From: Solirubrobacter soli DSM 22325
GTDB taxonomy: Bacteria > Actinomycetota > Thermoleophilia > Solirubrobacterales > Solirubrobacteraceae
Reading direction: 5' to 3'
Length of the DNA: 64,000 nucleotides
NCBI RefSeq assembly: GCF_000423665.1
Contig: NZ_AUIK01000022.1
Location: forward strand, 175,380 to 239,379
Position 1 is the stretch's first letter; the number at the start of each line of letters is the position of its first letter. Shown here in pieces: positions 37,162 to 45,684 of the stretch. The notes under the pieces are model-generated. The model ran no database searches. It saw nothing but the letters and a program-made list of their open reading frames with translations, and was not told where the DNA came from. Position numbers and translations under genes: made by a program.

Positions 37162-37497
37162 TCAAATTCTCGCGAACGCGTCGTCGCGGGTCAGATGCAG
37201 GGAGAAGCGCGACGCGGTGCCGGTGATCTCCAGCAGGCGCCGCACGGGTCCCTCCGGCGCTACGACGTGCAGCCGTTTGCCTGAAGCCTCGAGCTGCTGG
37301 GCGGCGCGGAGGATCGTGCCGAGGGCGCTGGAGTCGATGAAGTCCACGCCGACAAGGTCCAGGACCACTGCGTCCTGCGGTCCGGCGGCAGACATGGCGA
37401 AGATCGCGCTCATCTCAGAGGTGGCGGCGAGGTCGAGCTCGCCGCCCGCGACGATCAGGTGGCTGCCGTCGACGGGATCGTGGTCGAGGGTGAACAT
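37162..37497 (-). CDS. STAS-domain anti-sigma factor antagonist-like protein
   Basis: A 111-residue single STAS domain with GGELDLAATSEMSAIF and the conserved phosphorylation-site strand GVDFIDSSALGTIL. Such proteins bind an anti-sigma kinase when dephosphorylated on Ser. No partner kinase is visible in the window. Confidence 0.85.
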   Translation of the reverse strand: MFTLDHDPVDGSHLIVAGGELDLAATSEMSAIFAMSAAGPQDAVVLDLVGVDFIDSSALGTILRAAQQLEASGKRLHVVAPEGPVRRLLEITGTASRFSLHLTRDDAFARI

Positions 37498-37511
37498 GCG
37501 TCGGAACCTAC

Positions 37512-38120
37512 CTAGCTCCGCGACTTCATGCCTCGCATGAGGCCTGGCGCCTTCAACACGAACTGGGGAAGCTCGCGCCGCGATCGGTTGATGGCGTCCA
37601 ACAGCGCGGCGGCCGCGTCACCGCCGTGCACGGGCGGACCGTGGCCGACCAGCAGGTGCTCCGGAAGGAACGGTTTCAGGCGCGTCGGCGGGACCAGCCG
37701 GCGCAGGAAATGGATACCCGCGGGGCCGTTGCCGACCGCGTAGTGGGTCGCGGTCCCGACCGACTCCGCGACGATGAGCCCCCTCAGCTCGGGCCACCAC
37801 AGCGCGCGCTCCTTCCACGGGCCGAGGTTCAGGTCGAGCACGCTGAAGGGCGTGTCCGGCAGCACGTCGGGCAGCGCCAGGAACGGGACGCCGAGGCGAT
37901 CCGCGATCGCCTGGCCGTCGCGCGGATGGCCGACGAAGAGCTTCAGCACGCCCGCGGGCTCGCCGAGCGCCGCGGCGCGCTCCATCGCCTCCGGCGCGTC
38001 GACCGGGTCCACGAACCACACGCGGCCCTCGTGCACCAGCGCGTGCGACGCGCGCAACAGCGGGTCCTGATCGACCCACGTGAGCCCGAGAGGGTGTTCG
38101 GTTAGCTCCACTGGACACAT
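37512..38120 (-). CDS. Degenerate metallo-beta-lactamase-fold protein
   Basis: A 202-residue protein with MBL-like strand order (HALVHEGRVWFVDPVDAPE; GVLKLFVGHPRDG; WPELRGLIVAES; LLVGHGPPVHGG). The metal motif HxHxDH is replaced by GHPRDG, so it probably does not bind two zinc ions. Function unknown. It is divergent from the ABC-F gene; the ABC-F promoter -35 lies within its first codons. Confidence 0.65.
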   Translation of the reverse strand: MCPVELTEHPLGLTWVDQDPLLRASHALVHEGRVWFVDPVDAPEAMERAAALGEPAGVLKLFVGHPRDGQAIADRLGVPFLALPDVLPDTPFSVLDLNLGPWKERALWWPELRGLIVAESVGTATHYAVGNGPAGIHFLRRLVPPTRLKPFLPEHLLVGHGPPVHGGDAAAALLDAINRSRRELPQFVLKAPGLMRGMKSRS

Positions 38121-38139
38121 CGAGCGTTCGCCCTACCCT
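38111..38139 (+). promoter_or_regulatory. Promoter of the ABC-F leader transcript
   Basis: CTGGAC (38111-38116) and TACCCT (38134-38139) are spaced 17 bp, predicting a start near 38146. This leaves a leader of about 139 nt before the ABC-F ATG. Confidence 0.5.
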
Positions 38140-38148
38140 TCGACCTGC

Positions 38149-38157
38149 GTGAAGTAA
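38149..38157 (+). CDS. Two-codon leader ORF (GTG AAG TAA)
   Basis: A minimal ORF, Met-Lys-stop, starts within about 3 nt of the predicted transcript start and ends 3 nt before the first stem of the leader. A ribosome paused at its stop would cover 38161-38170, the 5' arm of that stem. It may be the sensor of a ribosome-targeting drug. Translation is inferred from position only. Confidence 0.35.
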   Translation: MK

Positions 38158-38160
38158 GCA

Positions 38161-38281
38161 GCCACCGCACTGATTCTTCCAATCCGGCACTACGGCCGGG
38201 CGTGCGGTGGCGTGGCGTTGCTCTGAAAGCGACCCGCTTCTGCGCGCCCGCACGCCCGGTCCTCACATCACAGAGAGGACC
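38161..38281 (+). promoter_or_regulatory. Putative attenuator leader of the ABC-F gene
   Basis: Three stems can form. Stem A pairs 38161-38170 with 38202-38211 (10 bp, GCCACCGCAC). Stem B pairs 38196-38207 with 38248-38259 (12 bp, CCGGGCGTGCGG); it shares bases with A, so A and B exclude each other. Stem C pairs GGTCCTC (38258-38264) with GAGGACC (38275-38281), burying the ABC-F Shine-Dalgarno GAGG; it shares two bases with B. All are perfect complements. This is the architecture of ribosome-controlled attenuation, known for resistance ABC-F and erm genes. Confidence 0.65.
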
Positions 38282-38284
38282 ACA

Positions 38285-39868
<1,584 letters not shown>

Positions 39869-40858
39869 ATGACTGCTTTCAGGTATGTCGTCGCTGCGGC
39901 GACGGCACTGTTGGCCGTACCGGCGACCGCGGGCGCGCAGACGCCCGCCTGCGGCGCCGCCATCACGAAGACCACCACGCTCCGCGCCGACCTGACGAAC
40001 TGCCCCGGAGACGGGCTCGTCGTCGGCAAGGACAACATCACGCTGGACCTCGGCCGGCACACGGTCGACGGAACGGGCAACGGCGTCGGCATCCGGCTGG
40101 CCGGGCGCAAGGGCGTGCGGATCACCGGCGGCACCGTGAAGGAGTTCGGGATCGGCATCGGGTTGGACGCGGCGCGTGGCAACCGCGTCTCCGGCGTCAC
40201 GCTGACCGGCCACCCGGTGCGGGGGATCGACGCCGCCAACGGCTCCGACGACAACGTCTTCGAGGGGCTGAGCGCCACCGGCAACCGCAACGCGATCACG
40301 CTCAACGGCTCCAAGGGCAACACGGTGCGCTTGAGCGACCTCTCGCGCAACGCGATCACCGGGATCGCCCTGATCGGCGCCCCGCGCAGCCACGTGACCG
40401 CCAACCGGATCGCCGACAACGGCTACAACGGCGCGGTCGTCGTCGAAGGGTCGGATGACAACGAGATCGCGCTCAACGACATCCGCGGCGGCGAGCTGGG
40501 CCTGATCGTCGACACCGCGGCCCGCAACCTGGTCACGCTCAACCACGTCGACGGCGCCGCGGACGGCATCCTCGTCGCCGGCGACGCGAACACCGTCGCC
40601 GCCAACGCCGTCGACGGCGCGAAAGGCGGCTGCGACGGCTGCTTCGGCTATGGGATCGGCGTGCTCTCGGGCGCCCGCAACGTGGTCAAGGCCAACGTGG
40701 TCACGCGGTCGGCGGCCGACGGCTTCAACGCGGTCGCCGGCACGTGGATCGGCCTCAATGTCGCGCTGCGCAACGGCGCCCTGGGGATCAACGCACCCGG
40801 CGCGATCGACGGCGGCGGCAACCGCTCAGAGCGCTGCGCGGGCGTCCGCTGCCGGTGA
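39869..40858 (+). CDS. Secreted right-handed beta-helix protein
   Basis: A 329-residue exported protein (signal VVAAATALLAVPATAGAQ). Its body is a run of parallel beta-helix coils (KGVRITGGTVKEF; NRVSGVTLTGHPVRGIDAANG; NTVRLSDLSRNAITGIALIG), like NosD/pectate-lyase folds. Three Cys pairs may form disulfides. No pectate-lyase active site was recognised; a polysaccharide-binding or -cleaving role is only a guess. The ATG directly follows the ABC-F stop; its 3' end overlaps the convergent LLM gene by 33 bp. Confidence 0.8.
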   Translation: MTAFRYVVAAATALLAVPATAGAQTPACGAAITKTTTLRADLTNCPGDGLVVGKDNITLDLGRHTVDGTGNGVGIRLAGRKGVRITGGTVKEFGIGIGLDAARGNRVSGVTLTGHPVRGIDAANGSDDNVFEGLSATGNRNAITLNGSKGNTVRLSDLSRNAITGIALIGAPRSHVTANRIADNGYNGAVVVEGSDDNEIALNDIRGGELGLIVDTAARNLVTLNHVDGAADGILVAGDANTVAANAVDGAKGGCDGCFGYGIGVLSGARNVVKANVVTRSAADGFNAVAGTWIGLNVALRNGALGINAPGAIDGGGNRSERCAGVRCR

Positions 40859-41857
40859 GCCGGCGAGGTCGAACGCCTCGGCGATGAGCTCGTAGGAGTG
40901 GCGGCGGGCGCCGTGGTCGTAGGTGATCGTGACCACGATCACCTCCTCCGCGCCGTACTCCGCCGCCGCCTCCTCGATCCCGGCCTTCACCTGCGCGGCG
41001 GTGCCGACGATCGTGCGGCGTCGCATCGTCTGGCCGCCGTCCTCGCTCGCCAGGAACCGCGCGGCGGTCTCGGGCGGCGGCACCGCGATCAGCCGGCCGC
41101 GGCGGAGCATCGTGAACGCCATCCGGCTGGACGTGGCGAGGTGCTTCGCCTCCTCCTCGGTATCGGCGGCCAGCGCCCACACGGCGACGGTCGTGCGCGG
41201 CGCGTCGAGCCGGACGCCGTCGCGGAACTCGCGCCGATACAGGTCGGCGATCTCCGCGCCGTTGGAGTTGATGAAGTCCGCGAAGGCGTACGGGAGACCG
41301 AGCTCGCCGGCCCACACGGCGCTCTGCGGAGAGGAGCCGAGCAGCCACGGCTCCGGCGTCTCCGGCCTGCCGGGAAGGATCTTCGCCAGCCGCGCGAGCG
41401 GGTTCGAGATCGGGATCGTGCCCTCGAAGTAGGCCAGCAACTCCGCCAGCTGCTGCGGGAAGTCGTCGGGCATCGCCTTGGATCGGTCGCGCTGCAGCGC
41501 GTGCGTGGTCATCGGGTCGGTGCCGGCGGCGCGGCCGATCCCGAGGTCGATCCGGCCCGGGTACAGGCCGGCGAGGACGCTGAAGGTCTCGGCGACCTTG
41601 AAGGGCGAGTAGTGCGGGAGCATCACGCCGCCTGAGCCGACGCGGATCTCACGCGTGGCGGACGCGATCGGGCCGATCAGCGCCTCCGGGCTCGGCCCCG
41701 CGAGCATCGGCCCGCCGTGGTGCTCGGCGACCCAGTAGCGGTGGTAGCCGAGGGCGTCCGTGAGCCGCGCGAGGTCGATCGTGTTGTGCAGCGCCTCTGC
41801 GCCAGTCATCCCCTCCGCGATCGGGGACTGATCCAGGACGCTGAGTCTGAGCCCCAT
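40826..41857 (-). CDS. LLM-class flavin-dependent oxidoreductase
   Basis: A 343-residue bacterial luciferase-like monooxygenase of the short-chain group (LSVLDQSPIAEGMTGAEAL; GYHRYWVAEHHGGPMLAG; GGVMLPHYSPFKVAETFSVLAGLYPGRIDLGIGRAAG). It uses FMN and an organic substrate that cannot be told from sequence. It is divergent from the HbpS-like gene, with only 23 bp between the starts. Confidence 0.9.
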   Translation of the reverse strand: MGLRLSVLDQSPIAEGMTGAEALHNTIDLARLTDALGYHRYWVAEHHGGPMLAGPSPEALIGPIASATREIRVGSGGVMLPHYSPFKVAETFSVLAGLYPGRIDLGIGRAAGTDPMTTHALQRDRSKAMPDDFPQQLAELLAYFEGTIPISNPLARLAKILPGRPETPEPWLLGSSPQSAVWAGELGLPYAFADFINSNGAEIADLYRREFRDGVRLDAPRTTVAVWALAADTEEEAKHLATSSRMAFTMLRRGRLIAVPPPETAARFLASEDGGQTMRRRTIVGTAAQVKAGIEEAAAEYGAEEVIVVTITYDHGARRHSYELIAEAFDLAGSPAADARAAL

Positions 41858-41864
41858 CCCTCTG

Positions 41865-41874
41865 AGGATAGGCT
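41865..41874. promoter_or_regulatory. Overlapping divergent -10 elements
   Basis: On the minus strand TATCCT (41870-41865) is 7 nt before the LLM ATG; on the plus strand TAGGCT (41869-41874) is 6 nt before the HbpS-like ATG. The two hexamers share two bases, so the promoters should exclude each other and both messages be leaderless. Confidence 0.45.
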
Positions 41875-41880
41875 CCGGCG

Positions 41881-42276
41881 ATGATCACGCTCGAGCGCGC
41901 ACTGTCCCTGATCGCCGCCGGCGAGGAGGAGGCCCGCCGCCAGGGCCTGGCGCTGGCCTTCGCGGTGGTCGACGACGGCGGCCACCTGGTCGCGCTGCAC
42001 CGCATGGACGGCGCGCCGTGGATCGCGCCGGAGGTCGCTCTCGGGAAGGCCTGGACGGCCGCCGCCTACCGCGCTCCCAGCGCGGCCCAGGGCGAGAAGA
42101 TGCGCGAGCTGCACGCGTTCTCCGCCTCGATCTCGGCCGCCACCGGCGGGCGCTACACGCCGCAGATCGGCGGCCTGCCGATCACCGATGGCGACGTCGT
42201 GATCGGCGCGATGGGCGCGAGCGGCGGCACCGGCCAGCAGGATGAAGACGCGGTGCGCGCGGCCCTGAGCGCCTGA
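41881..42276 (+). CDS. HbpS/GlcG-family protein
   Basis: A 131-residue protein of the GlcG/HbpS (DUF336) family: RRQGLALAFAVVDDGGHLVALHRMDGAPWIAPEVALGKAWTAAAYR and GGLPITDGDVVIGAMGASGGTGQQDEDAVRAAL. The family forms octamers; HbpS of Streptomyces binds haem outside the cell, but no signal peptide is seen here. Its role is uncertain. Confidence 0.85.
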   Translation: MITLERALSLIAAGEEEARRQGLALAFAVVDDGGHLVALHRMDGAPWIAPEVALGKAWTAAAYRAPSAAQGEKMRELHAFSASISAATGGRYTPQIGGLPITDGDVVIGAMGASGGTGQQDEDAVRAALSA

Positions 42277-42299
42277 CAGCGTTCTACGCTGCTCTGACC

Positions 42300-43724
42300 G
42301 TGAGCGGCATCGACCCCGACCGCCTGGCCGATGCCCTGCGCGTGTTGGCCGAGGCCGAGCAACTTCCCGTGGACCACCCGGACGCCGTCGCCGTCCGGCG
42401 CGCGACGGGGAAGCTGTTCAAGACCGTCAAGCAGCAGCGGCGCACGGCGCGGCGCGCGTTCGTGAAGGCCAACGACGCGGAGATCGACGCGGCCACCGCC
42501 ACGGCGGCCCCGGGCCGCATCGATGACGAGACGCGTGGGATCCACCTGAAGACGAGCGTGGTCGGCGCCAGCGCCGGCACGCTCCTGCGGCCGCGCGCGT
42601 GTTACATCTGCAAGCAGCGCTACACCGAGGTCGACGCCTTCTACCACCAGCTCTGCCCGAGCTGCGCGGCGCGCAACCACGAGCGGCGCGACGCGCGGAC
42701 CGACCTGACCGGCCGCCGCGCGCTGCTCACCGGCGGGCGGGCGAAGATCGGCATGTACATCGCGCTGCGGCTGCTGCGCGACGGCGCCCACACGACGATC
42801 ACGACGCGCTTCCCGAACGACGCCGCGCGGCGCTTCAGCGCGATGGAGGACTCGGCGGACTGGCTGCACCGGCTGCGGATCGTCGGCATCGACCTGCGCG
42901 ACCCGGGCCAGGTGATCGCGCTCGCCGACGAGGTCGCGGCCGCTGGGCCGCTGGACATCCTGATCAACAACGCGGCGCAGACCGTGCGCCGCTCGCCGGA
43001 GTCCTACGCGCACCTGATCGCCAACGATCGGCTCCCGCTGGCCGCCGGGCCGCGGCCCGAGATCATCCAGCTCGCCCGCGCGAACGGCCACGGCAACGTG
43101 TTGGCGACCGGCAACGCGCACTGGGCGCCGACGCCGCAGATGCTGTCCGAGCTGGCCCAGACCGCGGGCTCCGCGTCGCCTGAACGGATCTTGAACGGCA
43201 CCGCGATCGACGCGGGCGGCCTGGTTCCCGACCTGCATCCGCACAACAGCTGGAGCCAGTTCGTCGACGAGGTCGACCCGGTCGAGCTGCTCGAGGTCCA
43301 GCTCTGCAACCAGACGGCGCCGTTCATCCTGATCAGCCGCCTGCGGCCGGCGTTGGCGGCAGCGCCCGCCCGCCGCAAGTACATCGTCAACGTCTCGGCG
43401 ATGGAGGGGCAGTTCGGTCGCACCTACAAGGGGCCGGGCCACCCGCACACGAACATGTCCAAGGCGGCGCTGAACATGCTCACCAAGACCAGCTCGAAGG
43501 AGCTGCTGGAGGCCGACGGCATCCTGATGACCGCCGTCGACACCGGGTGGATCACCGACGAGCGGCCGCATCCACAGAAGATGCGGCTCGCCGAAGAGGG
43601 CTTCCACGCGCCGCTGGACCTGGTCGACGGCGCGGCGCGGGTCTATGACCCGATCATCCAGGGCGAGGCGGGCGAGGACCTCCACGGGGTCTTCCTGAAG
43701 GACTTCTCGCCCGCCGCCTGGTAG
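42300..43724 (+). CDS. SDR-fold protein with N-terminal zinc ribbon
   Basis: A 474-residue protein. Residues 1-90 are helical and basic; a zinc ribbon follows (CYIC...CPSC, 15 residues between pairs), then an SDR Rossmann domain with nucleotide motif LLTGGRAKIGMYIAL and ILINNAAQTV. The catalytic Ser is in VNVSAMEGQF and the Lys in HTNMSKAALNML, but the Tyr of YxxxK is Thr. So it may not be an ordinary dehydrogenase; a different reaction or a binding role is possible. Substrate unknown. The GTG at 42300 follows the preceding gene by 23 bp. Confidence 0.8.
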   Translation: MSGIDPDRLADALRVLAEAEQLPVDHPDAVAVRRATGKLFKTVKQQRRTARRAFVKANDAEIDAATATAAPGRIDDETRGIHLKTSVVGASAGTLLRPRACYICKQRYTEVDAFYHQLCPSCAARNHERRDARTDLTGRRALLTGGRAKIGMYIALRLLRDGAHTTITTRFPNDAARRFSAMEDSADWLHRLRIVGIDLRDPGQVIALADEVAAAGPLDILINNAAQTVRRSPESYAHLIANDRLPLAAGPRPEIIQLARANGHGNVLATGNAHWAPTPQMLSELAQTAGSASPERILNGTAIDAGGLVPDLHPHNSWSQFVDEVDPVELLEVQLCNQTAPFILISRLRPALAAAPARRKYIVNVSAMEGQFGRTYKGPGHPHTNMSKAALNMLTKTSSKELLEADGILMTAVDTGWITDERPHPQKMRLAEEGFHAPLDLVDGAARVYDPIIQGEAGEDLHGVFLKDFSPAAW

Positions 43725-43727
43725 GGC

Positions 43728-44180
43728 TCAGATCGTCGACTGGTAGCCCTCCCAGAACGCCTGCTGGACCTCGGGGCCCTCGGTGCGGAAGTCGTCAGCG
43801 TTGTTGGTGAGGTCGGTCATGGCGTCCTCGAGCTCGGACTCGTAGACGTCCTGGGAGAACTCGTCGCCGGCCGTCGCCACGCCATAGGCGCCCTCGGCGG
43901 CGCGATCCAGCGCGTCGGCCTGGTCCTCGACCTGGTCGGCGAGGGCGTCGCCGGCGTGCTCGCGGGTGTCGGCGGCGGCGTCGCGGATGTCGACCATCGC
44001 GGCGTCGATCTCCTCCTGCGTCGTGGCGGAGCTCAGTGACGCGACGGCGGTTCCGAGCGCCTCGCCGTCGTTGCGGGCCTTGTCGGTGTTCGAGGTGGGC
44101 CAGACGGCGATGGCGAGCGCCGTGAGCAGGGCGGCGAACGTGAGGCCGCCGGTGAGCCGGTACGTGCGGGAGCGGGACAT
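43728..44180 (-). CDS. Acidic membrane-anchored protein of unknown function
   Basis: A 150-residue protein with one N-terminal membrane helix (LTFAALLTALAIAVW) and an acidic, alanine-rich helical exterior (EEIDAAMVDIRDAAADTREHAGDALADQVEDQADALDRA...). It is the third gene of an ABC exporter operon (ATPase, permease, this). AAAGG lies 10 bases before the ATG. It may assist the exporter; I do not recognise the family. Confidence 0.65.
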   Translation of the reverse strand: MSRSRTYRLTGGLTFAALLTALAIAVWPTSNTDKARNDGEALGTAVASLSSATTQEEIDAAMVDIRDAAADTREHAGDALADQVEDQADALDRAAEGAYGVATAGDEFSQDVYESELEDAMTDLTNNADDFRTEGPEVQQAFWEGYQSTI

Positions 44181-44221
44181 GTCAGGGATGCCTTTCGTGG
44201 GGAGGGTGTCGTCGGGGAGGT

Positions 44222-44935
44222 TCAGGCGCTGCGGCGGCGCAGCGTGGCGGCGCCGAGCGCGAGCGCGAGGGCGGCGCTGGCGGCGACGACGAGCAGGTCG
44301 GTGCCGGCCTCGAGTGAGGACATGGCATCGACGGCGTGGGTCATGGGCAGGACGTCGGAGATCGCCTCCAGCACGCCGGACATGCCCTCGCGAGGAGCGA
44401 TCAGACCGCACAGCAGGACCTGCGGGAGGACGAAGGCGGGAAGGAACTGCACCGCCTGGAACTCGGTCTTGGCGAACGCCGAGACGAGCAGGCCGAGGGC
44501 CATGCCGAGCACGGCGTCGGCGACCGCGAGCAGGAGCACGAGGTCAACGCTTCCATCCACGTCGAGCCCGAGGACTCCGAGCGTGAGGGCGCTCGCCAGG
44601 GAGGCCTGGACGAGGGCGGCCGCTCCGAACGCGAGCGCGTAGCCGACGAGCAGGTCGCCCTTGCCGATCGGCGTGGTCAGCAGGCGCTCGAGCGTCCCGC
44701 TCGTGCGCTCGCGGAGCATCGCCACCGAGGTGACGAGGAACATCGTGATGAACGGGAAGATGCCGAGCAGCTGCAGGCCGACACGGTCGAAGGTCTCGGG
44801 CTGGTCGGCGAACACCCAGTGCAGCAGGGTCATCAGCAGGCACGGGACGAACAGCAGGAGCGCGATCGTGCGCGGATCGCCCTTGAGCTGGCTCAGGACA
44901 CGGCGGGCTGTGGCGGTCGTGGCGCGGGCGGTCAT
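44222..44935 (-). CDS. ABC-2 type exporter permease
   Basis: A 237-residue permease with six membrane segments and the ABC-2 motif LRERTSGTLERLLTTPIGKGDLLVGY followed by LPAFVLPQVLLCGLIAPREGMS. It belongs with DrrB/YhhJ-like drug exporters. ATGA overlap with the ATPase gene shows they form one transporter. Confidence 0.87.
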   Translation of the reverse strand: MTARATTATARRVLSQLKGDPRTIALLLFVPCLLMTLLHWVFADQPETFDRVGLQLLGIFPFITMFLVTSVAMLRERTSGTLERLLTTPIGKGDLLVGYALAFGAAALVQASLASALTLGVLGLDVDGSVDLVLLLAVADAVLGMALGLLVSAFAKTEFQAVQFLPAFVLPQVLLCGLIAPREGMSGVLEAISDVLPMTHAVDAMSSLEAGTDLLVVAASAALALALGAATLRRRSA

Positions 44936-45636
44936 GCCGCCACCAGGTGCAGGAAGGCCTGCTCGACGTCGCGGGCGCCGGTCTTCTTGCGCAGCACGCT
45001 CGGGGCGGCGTCGGCGATCAGCATGCCGTCGCGCATCAGGATCAGGCGGTCGCACTGCTCGGCCTCGTCCATCACGTGGCTCGAGACCAGCAGGGTGGTG
45101 CCGCTCTTCGCGAGGTCGTGGAACAGGCCCCAGAGATCGCGGCGCAGGACGGGGTCCAGGCCGACGGTCGGCTCGTCGAGCACCAGGAGATCGGGCTGGG
45201 CGAGCAGCGCACAGGCGAGCGACACGCGGCCTCGCTGGCCGCCGGACAGGTTCCCGGCGACGTCGTTGGCGCGGTCGGCGAGGCCGACGGCGTCGAGCGC
45301 CTCCTTCGCGCGGGTCGCCGGGACGTCGAGGATCGACGCGAAGTAGCGCAGGTTGGCGGCGACCGTGAGGTCGCTGTAGATCGACGGCGCCTGGGTCACG
45401 TAGGCGACGCGTGAGCGCAGCCTCGCGGATCCGGCGGGCTCGCCGAGGACGGTGACGGTGCCGGCGGCGATCTTCTGGACGCCGACGATCGAGCGGATCA
45501 GGGTGGTCTTGCCGCAGCCGCTCGGTCCGAGCAGGCCGCAGACCGTCCCGGGCGGGATCGTGAAGTCGATCCCGTGCAGGATGGTCCTGCCTCCGCGCTG
45601 GACGCGGAGGCTGTCGATTTCGATGGCGGGGAGCAT
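44932..45636 (-). CDS. ABC exporter ATP-binding protein
   Basis: A 234-residue ATPase: Walker A GPSGCGKTT, signature LSGGQRGRV, Walker B LLVLDEP, D-loop VGLDP, H-loop SSHVM. It is close in layout to DrrA/CcmA-type exporter ATPases. The ATG at 45636 begins the fold; nine extra in-frame codons exist upstream. The cargo is unknown. Confidence 0.88.
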   Translation of the reverse strand: MLPAIEIDSLRVQRGGRTILHGIDFTIPPGTVCGLLGPSGCGKTTLIRSIVGVQKIAAGTVTVLGEPAGSARLRSRVAYVTQAPSIYSDLTVAANLRYFASILDVPATRAKEALDAVGLADRANDVAGNLSGGQRGRVSLACALLAQPDLLVLDEPTVGLDPVLRRDLWGLFHDLAKSGTTLLVSSHVMDEAEQCDRLILMRDGMLIADAAPSVLRKKTGARDVEQAFLHLVAA

Positions 45637-45684
45637 GCGACCACTTTCCCGTGGCGCGGGCACCCCGACTTCAGGGCGATGCCC

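Noticed and set aside
38207..38284. Upstream extension of the ABC-F reading frame
   Set aside because: The ABC fold begins at the ATG at 38285 with GAGG six bases before it; the extra 26 residues have no homology-like pattern and overlap the leader stems.
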